The notes beneath the pieces were generated by a model. That model was given only the letters and a program-made list of their open reading frames with translations, was not told the DNA's origin and did not search any database. This document shows, in pieces, positions 7,834 through 14,078 of a DNA stretch of 16,175 nucleotides. Source of the stretch: GCA-016699105 sp036518915 (GTDB taxonomy: Bacteria; Patescibacteriota; Saccharimonadia; UBA4664); the NCBI GenBank assembly GCA_036518915.1, contig DATDME010000092.1:1-16175 (forward strand), read 5' to 3'. The position numbers were made by a program, and so were the translations under genes. Numbering within the stretch: position 1 is the first letter of the stretch; each line of letters starts with the position of its first letter.

Positions 7834-8895
7834 ATGAATCACACGCCCCTCCTCACATCCGCCGAACCACTGGCGGCCCATCTGCTGGTTTTACAGCAAC
7901 AAGGCCGCCTGCCCGGCGACCTGCAGCTCGTGGGTTTATTGGGCACGGGTCATAACGCCAGCGTTTTCGCAGCCGTGATGAACGACACGCATCACATCAT
8001 CAAAGTGTATGCATCGGCGGCCCAGATGCGCAAGGAGCTGTATCATTTGAAACGGGTCAGCCCGGGCCGTTCCCGGCTCATTGTCATCGACGAGCCCGCC
8101 ACTGAATTTGACTTCGTGTTTTTCATTCTGGAACAACCGCCCGGGCGGCAGCTCTTGTCTGGCGGCCTGACGCCCGGCCGCTCCGCTGCCCTGGCCAGCC
8201 AACTCGCTGGGCTCTACCAGCACTGCTATGCCCAATCCGTCTCGGTGCGCCGGCTCGGGCGGGAACTACGGTACGCCCGCCGTGGCCTCACCGCCCTCGC
8301 CCAGCTTCAGCTCGAACCCGCACCATACCAGCAGCTCCTCCAGCGGCTTGAGGTTCAGCTCAGCCAACAGTCCGAGCAACTGGCTGTGCCCCAGTCGCTC
8401 ATTCACGGCGACCTGTGGTGGCCCAACCTGATTGCCGCGGATCCCGGCGCCTACATCATTGACTGGGACCGGGTGCGCCGCGCCGACCCGGCCGAGGACC
8501 TGGCCAAACTGCGGCTGGGCTTTTGGTTTCCCAAAAACGCTTTTCCCAGCCGGAATTTCTTTTGGACCGCTCCGACGCACGGCGCCCGGGTCGCCCAGTT
8601 GATGCAGGCCATTGCCGATGCCTATCAGTCCAGTCTTGGCGACAGCCTGCTGCCGCGCCTCCGCTTCTATGCGCCGCTCATGGGGCTGCACCTCCTGGCT
8701 CAGCTGGCAAACGGCCGCAGTATCGTTGAGCCCAGCTTACGCCCGTCACTCTACCAACTTTTGGCTGCCGATAGCCTGCGCCTCGCCGAAGACCCGCTGG
8801 CGCCCATTCCGGATCTTACCGGCACCGAGTACTATGCCCTTATCGAGCGCAGCCGCCGCGAGCGCCTGGACGGCCATCCGGGCCCGCCCGGTTAA
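7834..8895 (+). CDS. Aminoglycoside phosphotransferase (APH)-fold small-molecule kinase
   Basis: The 353-residue product has an N-lobe with GLLGTGHNASVFAAV (34-48, nucleotide loop) and HHIIKVYAS (53-61, likely ATP-binding lysine). The C-lobe carries HGDLWWPNLI (191-200), the Brenner motif with catalytic D193 and N198, and IIDWDRV (208-214), the metal-binding Asp segment. The family phosphorylates hydroxyl groups of antibiotics, choline, sugars and similar molecules. Next to glucan phosphorylase and debranching genes a sugar such as maltose or glucose is a reasonable substrate, but the protein is shorter than known maltokinases and this is inference. I use the ATG at 7834. An upstream TTG at 7801 would add 11 unlikely residues. 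It is followed within 2 nt by the hairpin repeat. Confidence 0.8.
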   Translation: MNHTPLLTSAEPLAAHLLVLQQQGRLPGDLQLVGLLGTGHNASVFAAVMNDTHHIIKVYASAAQMRKELYHLKRVSPGRSRLIVIDEPATEFDFVFFILEQPPGRQLLSGGLTPGRSAALASQLAGLYQHCYAQSVSVRRLGRELRYARRGLTALAQLQLEPAPYQQLLQRLEVQLSQQSEQLAVPQSLIHGDLWWPNLIAADPGAYIIDWDRVRRADPAEDLAKLRLGFWFPKNAFPSRNFFWTAPTHGARVAQLMQAIADAYQSSLGDSLLPRLRFYAPLMGLHLLAQLANGRSIVEPSLRPSLYQLLAADSLRLAEDPLAPIPDLTGTEYYALIERSRRERLDGHPGPPG

Positions 8896-8896
8896 G

Positions 8897-8987
8897 CTAT
8901 AGCCCCCCCCGCAAAACAAAACGTGAGTTTTCGCACCGATGATTCGAGCACGGTGAGGGCACACGTTTTGTTTTGCGGGGGCTATAG
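8897..8987. repeat. Hairpin repeat, copy 1 (short form)
   Basis: Two arms form a near-perfect inverted repeat: left 8897-8925 and right 8962-8987. All 26 bases of the right arm pair with the left. The left arm has 3 extra C in its run (8 C against 5 G). Each arm carries CTATAG, a C or G run, and AAAACAAAACGTG or its complement. The 36-nt loop holds a smaller stem, CACCG (8934-8938) with CGGTG (8951-8955). The same sequence, with a longer core, is found at 16037-16175. The element starts 1 nt after the kinase stop and could act as a transcription terminator, but a second copy elsewhere points to a dispersed or mobile repeat. Confidence 0.85.
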
Positions 8988-8997
8988 GTGCTACCAT
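8968..8997 (+). promoter_or_regulatory. Promoter of the HAD-IA gene, -35 region inside the repeat
   Basis: An extended -10 element, TGC plus TACCAT (8992-8997), ends 6 nt before the ATG at 9004, so the mRNA should be leaderless. TTGTTT at 8968-8973, in the right arm of the hairpin repeat, lies 18 nt upstream and could be the -35 box. Confidence 0.5.
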
Positions 8998-9003
8998 ACA
9001 AGA

Positions 9004-9585
9004 ATGATCAAGGCCATTATCTTCGACTACTATGGCGTGCTCACGACGGACCGCTACTTTACTTGGCTGCGCCGCAACCCAGAGGTGGCCCGCCGGCACA
9101 CCGCGGCCATTGAAGCCCTCAGCCGCGAGCAAGACGCCGGCCTCGATGCCGACACCTTTTTCAGCCGGCTGGCCGACATTGCCCACGAGTCTGCCGCCTC
9201 CGTGCGCGACGAGTTCAACATCCATGGTGTTGAGCACGAGGCGCTCCTTGAATACATCGCGAGCCTGCGCCAGCTCGGCCTCAAAACGGCGATTCTGTCC
9301 AACTCCACCGCCGCCGGCCTCCAAGCCGAGGTTGAGCGCCACCACCTCGCCGGCGTCTTTGACGTTATTTTGAGCTCCGGTGAGGCCGGCGTCATCAAGC
9401 CCGACCCCGCCATTTTCAAGCTGGTGCTCAACCGCCTGGCGGCGGAAGCCCACGAGGCTGTCTTCGTGGATGACCGCGATTACAATGTGCGCGGCGCCGC
9501 GGCCGCCGGCCTCACCGCTCTTGAGTACGACGGCCTGGCCGGCCTACGCCGCGAGCTTGAGCGCCTTGGCATCAAGGCCGGCTAA
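9004..9585 (+). CDS. HAD-IA family hydrolase (putative sugar-phosphate phosphatase)
   Basis: The 193-residue product has the HAD motifs: motif I IIFDYYGVLT (nucleophile D8), motif II ILSNST (98-102), motif III VIKPDPAIF (130-138, Lys132) and motif IV VFVDDRDYNVRGA (153-165, D156/D157). The second Asp of motif I is replaced by Tyr. The related FDFGGV and FDLGNV forms of subfamily IA, which include the glucose-1-phosphatase YihX, also lack it. Glucose-1-phosphate from the neighbouring phosphorylase would be a fitting substrate, but this is inference. The longer frame from GTG 8923 would translate the hairpin repeat, so I use the ATG at 9004, 6 nt after a -10 box. The stop abuts the stop of the convergent GH57 gene with no base between. 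Confidence 0.88.
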   Translation: MIKAIIFDYYGVLTTDRYFTWLRRNPEVARRHTAAIEALSREQDAGLDADTFFSRLADIAHESAASVRDEFNIHGVEHEALLEYIASLRQLGLKTAILSNSTAAGLQAEVERHHLAGVFDVILSSGEAGVIKPDPAIFKLVLNRLAAEAHEAVFVDDRDYNVRGAAAAGLTALEYDGLAGLRRELERLGIKAG

Positions 9586-11076
9586 TCAGTTTGACCGCTG
9601 CTCCACCTGGCCGCCGCGTATCCGGTCAAACTCGGCCCGGTACCGCTTAATCGTCTCTTCCACTTTGCCCTTGGGCAAGCGATGTCTCAGGATATCAAGC
9701 ACGTACCAGGCGTCATAAATATCCAGCTTATGCTCCAATTTATACACCGCGTCCCGCCACAAAATGGCCTCTTCGTAGTCGGCGCGTTCCCGGGCCGCCA
9801 GTTCGCGCTCATGCATTAAATCAATTATGGCCCGCCAGGTGGCCTCGCCCTCAGCGCCGGCCGTCTTTTCCTTGAAGGGGATGCGCACCCGCTCGGCCCG
9901 GTCGGCAAACATCGCGTCAATCTTGCCCGACCGCTGCCAATCATAGGCCATGGCCATAATTTCGTGGTATAAATTCAAACCCTGCGCCGCCACCTCTGGC
10001 CCGGCCTCCGGAATATGTTGCAAGACGTCCAGCAGTTCATAGGCTCCGCGCTCAATGTGCTCAATCATCCACCATGGCCTAGCCGCCGCCCAAAAAAACT
10101 GGTCGCTCGACACGGCATTGTCTAATTTGGCGCGCAACCGCTCGTACCCGTGCTCGCCCGGCTTCATGCGCGCCATCTCGCGCACCGCCAACCGCAGCAG
10201 CCGCCACTGCAGCTTATGAATCTCATTCGACGGGTCGTCCCACGAAATAAACGGGATGCCCTTGGCCAGATCATCGGCGCTCGAGGCCCAGGTGCAGGCC
10301 AGTGTCGGCACGGCCGTCCGCTGGCCCGGGAACCGCGCAAAAATGTCGCTCAGCCGTACCATCTCAATCTCCGGATCGCCAAACATCCCAAACAGCAGCT
10401 GCTCATGGCCCACCCGATGGTGGCCAAACGTCTCGCCGTCCATGCCCGTCACAATGTAGCGGTCCGGCCCGCCGTCATCTGCCACCGCCTCCTTCAGCCG
10501 CTGCACGTCCCGCGGTGCGGCGCTCATAATCGTGGCGCTCAGCCGATGCTCCCGAAACAGCGCGCCCAATTTCGTACCCGCCACCTCATACGTTGTCGTG
10601 TAATCAACCTCGCCCACCTTCCCATTAAACGCCAGCTCATCGAGCATCACCCATTCCAGCCCTAGCTCCTCAAGCATCGGCGCCATATCTGGTGACCAAC
10701 CCATTTCCGGCAGGAAAATGCCCTTGGGCTGGTACAACTCGCCAAAAAACTTTCGGTTCGTCTCATCGTGGATCTCAATCTGACGCCGGGCCTCCTCCCG
10801 TGGCAGCAGCGGCAAAATCACATGGTACTTCGCCGAGCTCACCAGCTCGACTTGCCCGCGCCGCACCGCCTCGCGCCACAGCTCAATCACGTCCTCATGG
10901 CCGTACTGCGACAATTGCTCCAGTAGCACGCCGGTGAAATTCACCGTAATCTTTGCCTCGGGATGCGCCAGCAGCCCCTCAACCACCGGCCGGTAACATT
11001 GCTCGGTAATGGCATCAACGATGTCTTTTTTCTGCCCGAACGGCTGGTAAAAATGTAGGAGGGTTGCCCAAACCAT
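9586..11076 (-). CDS. GH57 family glycoside hydrolase / 4-alpha-glucanotransferase
   Basis: The 496-residue product opens with LLHFYQP (6-12), the GH57 region-1 motif. GIFLPEMGWS (119-128) carries the probable nucleophile E124. TGMDGETFGHH (210-220) carries the probable acid/base D213. These positions are very close to those of the Thermococcus 4-alpha-glucanotransferase (E123, D214). A helical C-terminal part follows. The enzyme should cleave or transfer alpha-glucan chains in the cytosol, and no signal peptide is present. GH57 also includes amylases, amylopullulanases and branching enzymes, and the motifs alone do not decide. The ATG lies 4 nt after the stop of the membrane-anchored unknown, so they form an operon. 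Confidence 0.92.
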   Translation of the reverse strand: MVWATLLHFYQPFGQKKDIVDAITEQCYRPVVEGLLAHPEAKITVNFTGVLLEQLSQYGHEDVIELWREAVRRGQVELVSSAKYHVILPLLPREEARRQIEIHDETNRKFFGELYQPKGIFLPEMGWSPDMAPMLEELGLEWVMLDELAFNGKVGEVDYTTTYEVAGTKLGALFREHRLSATIMSAAPRDVQRLKEAVADDGGPDRYIVTGMDGETFGHHRVGHEQLLFGMFGDPEIEMVRLSDIFARFPGQRTAVPTLACTWASSADDLAKGIPFISWDDPSNEIHKLQWRLLRLAVREMARMKPGEHGYERLRAKLDNAVSSDQFFWAAARPWWMIEHIERGAYELLDVLQHIPEAGPEVAAQGLNLYHEIMAMAYDWQRSGKIDAMFADRAERVRIPFKEKTAGAEGEATWRAIIDLMHERELAARERADYEEAILWRDAVYKLEHKLDIYDAWYVLDILRHRLPKGKVEETIKRYRAEFDRIRGGQVEQRSN

Positions 11077-11080
11077 CCGG

Positions 11081-11638
11081 CTAATCGTCGAATTTTAAGG
11101 TTTTCATAACTTCGTCGCGAAGGGTCACTGCCGCTGGAGGGACCATCAAGTCGAGCTCCAGGCCGTTATTAAAAGCGTATGACTTGATGGGAGTTAAGAG
11201 TGGATCCGATTTCTCGATTAATTCACGAATAGTCGCAAAGGCTGCTTCCTGTATATCATAATTTGTTTTCGGTCCCCTCGACTTAACAGACTCAACGAGG
11301 CGATCAGCGTTTGCGTCGATAATGTCTTTAAAGCCGGATTCTACTAACAACTTCTCGCCGAACGGGGTAACTTTGAGCGGACTTCCCGGCGCAACCGTCA
11401 GTGGAAATAGCAATTTTTTAAGCTTGGCTGGAGCAAGCAATCCCTGAAGCTCCACGATCGCCGGTCGAATCGGCTTAATCTCTTGCGCCAGCGCGTCAAC
11501 CTGGTTAATAAGCCGCTTCAAGAAATAGACGATCAAGCCAACCAGTCCCAGCAAAATCGTCACAACAAGCGTAGCAATGGGTGTAAAGACATCCATAACT
11601 GATTTTAGTGACACGGTTACATCTGCAAGCACTAGCAT
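11081..11638 (-). CDS. Membrane-anchored protein of unknown function, operon partner of GH57
   Basis: The product has 185 residues. One hydrophobic helix spans about 17-40 near the N-terminus. A helical stretch (about 41-66) and then a soluble domain follow. The soluble part contains SPLKVTPFGEKLLVESGFKD (86-105), KTNYDIQEAAF (124-134) and a C-terminal LRDEVMKTLKF. A T-x-x-G-x-x-LL-x-x-SG block followed by a YD-x-Q-x-A block recalls a widespread family of hypothetical proteins that I cannot name. It is probably anchored in the membrane with the domain in the cytosol. AGGA lies 8 nt before the ATG. Only 4 nt separate it from the GH57 gene. It is more AT-rich than its neighbours. Confidence 0.8.
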   Translation of the reverse strand: MLVLADVTVSLKSVMDVFTPIATLVVTILLGLVGLIVYFLKRLINQVDALAQEIKPIRPAIVELQGLLAPAKLKKLLFPLTVAPGSPLKVTPFGEKLLVESGFKDIIDANADRLVESVKSRGPKTNYDIQEAAFATIRELIEKSDPLLTPIKSYAFNNGLELDLMVPPAAVTLRDEVMKTLKFDD

Positions 11639-11671
11639 TATTCTTATCCTAACAGGTAATTACTGGAAGAA

Positions 11672-11689
11672 CAGAATACTACAATTCTG
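11672..11689. promoter_or_regulatory. Palindrome upstream of the membrane protein/GH57 operon
   Basis: CAGAAT (11672-11677) and ATTCTG (11684-11689) are inverted around a 6-nt centre, about 34 nt upstream of the operon's first ATG. This is where an operator would be expected. TATTCT on the minus strand overlaps it and is a possible -10 box. It may be coincidental. Confidence 0.3.
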
Positions 11690-11794
11690 AGAGTATGGCA
11701 TGCACAAGCAAATTGCGTCAGCCATTCTTCCAACGGGCGCGAGTAAAGTGGCGCGATGGACTGGAGTGGCAGGCCGAGAGCGGGAAGTAGGTGA

Positions 11795-11853
11795 GGGCAT
11801 ATCCATGGGAGAGCCTCTGAGCGTAGCGAGGCGAAACGACCATGGGTATGTCC
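11795..11853. terminator. Branched hairpin just downstream of glgA
   Basis: GGGCATATCCATGG (11795-11808) pairs with CCATGGGTATGTCC (11840-11853) over 14 bp with two G-T wobbles. Between them GCCTC and GAGGC form an inner stem. The element begins 5 nt after the glgA stop, as a terminator would. No T-run follows on the minus strand, so it is not a standard intrinsic terminator. It might stabilise the mRNA 3' end. Apart from it, the gap 11639-11858 holds only the palindrome at 11672-11689. Confidence 0.5.
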
Positions 11854-11858
11854 GTCTC

Positions 11859-13340
11859 CTACCACTTCTTCGGAATCGACCAGCTTTGCCCCGCGCGCTC
11901 CTTGCATGCCGCCTTGTAAATCCGCACATATTTCTTGGCCGGAATCTCCCACGAGTACGACAGTGCCATGGCCGACTGCATCAGTTCCCACCAGCGCTCG
12001 CGATCCTCCCAGAGCGCTAATGCCCGGTTAATGGCTTCATGAAGCGCTTCTCCGGTATACTCGTCAAACACAAACCCGTTACCTGTTTTGTTGCGCGGAT
12101 TATACTCAAAAATCGTGTCCGCCAGCCCGCCCGTACGCCGCACCACCGGTATGGTTCCGTAGCGCAGGCTCACCAGCTGGCCCAATCCGCTCGGCTCAAA
12201 TAAGCTTGGCATCAAAAAAATATCGGCGCCGGCGTACACCAGCGTGCCCATGTCGTCCACCGCCTGCTGGCCGCTGCGGAACGCCACCTGCGTAGGGTAC
12301 TGGCGCATCTTGGCGGTCAGCAGGTCGGCGTACTCTTGCTTGCCGGCGCCCACCACCACCAGCTGCACGCCCTGGGCCATCAGCTTATCAAAAATCTCAA
12401 ACACCAGTCCGAAGCCCTTTTGCTCCACCACCCGCGAATTCATCGCCAAAATCGGGATTTGGTCATCAATCGGCAGGTTGAGCCGGTGCTGCAGGGCCCG
12501 CTTGTTGTCGTACTTGCGGTGCATGATCTCCACGTCGTAGTTCACCGGCAATTTTGGATCGAACATCGGGTTCCAGTAGGAATAATCCACCCCATTACGG
12601 ATGCCAAAGAACGTGCGGGCCCGCGGCGCCAGCATGTCGTACAGCCCGTGGCTCGTCTCCTTCACGAGCAGCTCCTTGGCGTACTGCTCACTCACCGTCG
12701 TCACAATGTCGGCGTTGGCGATCGCCCGCTTCAAGAAATTGATGTATGGCACCTTCGCCAGATCGGTCGGTGGCAGGCCTTGGCCGGTGTCGCGCTCTTC
12801 ATCGGGGATATGCCACTGGTTGGCAATCGCCACATACGCGCTGTTATGCACCGTCGACACCGTGGCAATCTTGGCGTAGGGCGAATCGGCCGGCAGGTTC
12901 TTAATAATGTTGGGGATCAGCCCGGCGTGCCAGTCGTGCACGTGAATGATATCCGGCACCCAGTCGAGCGTCTCCAAGAGCTTAAACACGCTCAAATTGA
13001 ATGCATAAAACGGCAAGTTGCCCCGCGCCGGGTCGTACATCACCGGCCGGTCCGACGGGAAGTATTTTTCCGACTCAAAAAAATAAATCGGCACTTCCTG
13101 TGCCAAGATACTCGCGGAAAACGTCATGGGGGACTTTTCGCCCCCCACATTCAGCTGCATTGGCCGGCCAATCGGCACAAAGGCAAACTGCGGGTCGCGC
13201 GTTGCCCCATAGCGCGGCATGAACACCCGCACATCGTGCCCCAACCGGTGGACCGCCTTCGGCAGCGCCGCCATTACTTCACCGAGCCCGCCCGTTTTGG
13301 CATACGGCGCTACTTCACCTGCAATCATCAGGATGTTCAT
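11859..13340 (-). CDS. glgA: Glycogen synthase GlgA (GT5)
   Basis: The 493-residue product is standard length and starts MNILMIAGEVAPYAKTGGLG, with the KTGGLG nucleotide-sugar motif at 15-20. DIIHVHDWHAGLIPN (130-144), NSRVVEQKG (301-309) and the C-terminal FEPSGLGQLVSLRYGTIPVV (381-400) are all classic for starch/glycogen synthases. It transfers glucose from ADP-glucose to the non-reducing end of alpha-1,4-glucan. No glgC is in the window. I choose the ATG at 13340. An ATG at 13352 would add only MLVT and overlaps a probable -10 box (TAAAAT). Its coupling with phosphorylase, debranching and GH57 genes nearby makes a complete storage-glucan set likely. Confidence 0.96.
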   Translation of the reverse strand: MNILMIAGEVAPYAKTGGLGEVMAALPKAVHRLGHDVRVFMPRYGATRDPQFAFVPIGRPMQLNVGGEKSPMTFSASILAQEVPIYFFESEKYFPSDRPVMYDPARGNLPFYAFNLSVFKLLETLDWVPDIIHVHDWHAGLIPNIIKNLPADSPYAKIATVSTVHNSAYVAIANQWHIPDEERDTGQGLPPTDLAKVPYINFLKRAIANADIVTTVSEQYAKELLVKETSHGLYDMLAPRARTFFGIRNGVDYSYWNPMFDPKLPVNYDVEIMHRKYDNKRALQHRLNLPIDDQIPILAMNSRVVEQKGFGLVFEIFDKLMAQGVQLVVVGAGKQEYADLLTAKMRQYPTQVAFRSGQQAVDDMGTLVYAGADIFLMPSLFEPSGLGQLVSLRYGTIPVVRRTGGLADTIFEYNPRNKTGNGFVFDEYTGEALHEAINRALALWEDRERWWELMQSAMALSYSWEIPAKKYVRIYKAACKERAGQSWSIPKKW

Positions 13341-13350
13341 CGTTACTAAC

Positions 13351-13356
13351 ATTTTA
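13351..13356 (-). promoter_or_regulatory. Putative -10 box of glgA
   Basis: TAAAAT on the minus strand ends 10 nt before the ATG at 13340, the same spacing as for the phosphorylase. A very short leader is expected. No good -35 box is visible. Confidence 0.35.
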
Positions 13357-13439
13357 CGCGGAAACGACCGCGCCGCGCAATTATTCAGATCACATCAGAT
13401 AAATCGCGGCGTCAGATACCGTCATTTGGTGGCTCCCTA

Positions 13440-13669
13440 CGTTTGAGAACGATACGGCGAGGCCCGGGTGCCACCATCGCTGGCAGCACCCGGGCCGGGG
13501 TGCAGTGATCCGCCGGCCACAGCCGGCAGATCCAGGGTCACCACGTGCTACCACTCGGGTAGCGGTCTCACCACATCACGGGGACAGCTGTACCCAGTAA
13601 GGTGATGGAGGCCTCCGCGGACCGGGCGTAAGCGGTGGCCGATAGCGGCCGGTCCGGCCGCTGCGCGTG
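13440..13669. other. GC-rich non-coding stretch rich in inverted repeats
   Basis: No convincing gene is seen here. Several perfect inverted repeats occur: GGCCCGGGTGC (13461-13471) with GCACCCGGGCC (13486-13496), GCCGGC at 13512 and 13522, GCTACC (13547-13552) with GGTAGC (13558-13563), and a CGGACCGG/CCGGTCCG pair near 13618-13656. The first is a strong stem and could terminate the DUF397 transcript. Composition changes sharply at about 13440 from the preceding AT-rich bases and resembles actinomycete intergenic DNA. It probably arrived together with the DUF397 gene. Confidence 0.5.
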
Positions 13670-13906
13670 TCAGCTCAGCAGGTAGTCGAAATCGCCATCC
13701 TTGGCCCCGAGCACGAGCGCCTCGATCTCCGCGTGCGTGTAGACCAGCGCCGGGCCGTCGGGGAAGCGCGAGTTGCGGACGGCGACCTGCCCGTCCGAGA
13801 GCTTCGCCATCTCCGCGCAGTTGCCCGAGGAGTTGCTCCGGCGGCTCTTGCGCCAGGTCACGTCCGCCAGCTCTGTGGCGGGTATGCCGTTGTAGGCATG
13901 TGTCAT
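13670..13906 (-). CDS. DUF397 domain protein (actinobacterial type)
   Basis: The 78-residue product matches the DUF397 pattern along its length: TWRKSRRSNSSGNCAEMAKL (16-35) corresponds to the W-K-S-S-x-S...G-C-V-E-V-A block, GQVAVRNSRFPDGPALVYT to the VAVRDS-x-x-PdGP-x-L block, then EIEALVLGAKDGDFD at the end. The family is known mainly from Streptomyces and other Actinobacteria, where it usually lies beside an Xre-type HTH regulator gene and takes part in developmental or toxin-antitoxin-like regulation. No such regulator is nearby. AAGGGA (13914-13919) lies 7 nt before the ATG. The gene is strongly GC-rich and differs in style from glgA and ruvA on either side. Lateral transfer or an assembly join should be considered. 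Confidence 0.88.
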   Translation of the reverse strand: MTHAYNGIPATELADVTWRKSRRSNSSGNCAEMAKLSDGQVAVRNSRFPDGPALVYTHAEIEALVLGAKDGDFDYLLS

Positions 13907-14063
13907 GGTGCGGTCCCTTCTGGGCTCAGACAGCGGCCGCGGCGCGGCCTAGGACAGTCAAAAACCCGTCAGACATGCTACAGACTTGCCGCCCAAATGT
14001 CAAAGTGCAATATATAGAAATAATAGCCGGCGCACTAGCTATGGTCGTCTGCTCGTGCCGGTT

Positions 14064-14072
14064 TGCTACAAT
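14064..14072 (+). promoter_or_regulatory. Extended -10 promoter of ruvA (leaderless)
   Basis: TGC plus TACAAT (14067-14072) ends exactly 6 nt before the ruvA ATG. Transcription starting 7 nt after the -10 box would begin at the A of ATG. No Shine-Dalgarno sequence is present, as expected for a leaderless message. Confidence 0.6.
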
Positions 14073-14078
14073 ACCCCT

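Noticed and set aside
8897..8987. CRISPR repeat or retron-type element
   Set aside because: There are only two copies, 7 kb apart, with no spacers, and no cas or reverse transcriptase gene in the window.
8923..9003. Longer start (GTG 8923) for the HAD-IA protein
   Set aside because: It would translate the hairpin repeat, and the promoter -10 box lies within the extension. HAD motif I starts normally from the ATG at 9004.
8746..9453. 235-codon minus-strand frame across the kinase end, repeat and HAD gene
   Set aside because: It spans two real genes and the repeat, and its sequence has no domain features.
12336..13349. 337-codon plus-strand frame opposite glgA
   Set aside because: It is His/Arg-rich, has no recognisable domain, and lies antisense to a full-length GlgA.
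13440..13669. tRNA or other known RNA gene in the hairpin-rich stretch
   Set aside because: No cloverleaf with a T-loop (GTTCRA) and acceptor pairing could be assembled. The stems do not have tRNA spacing.
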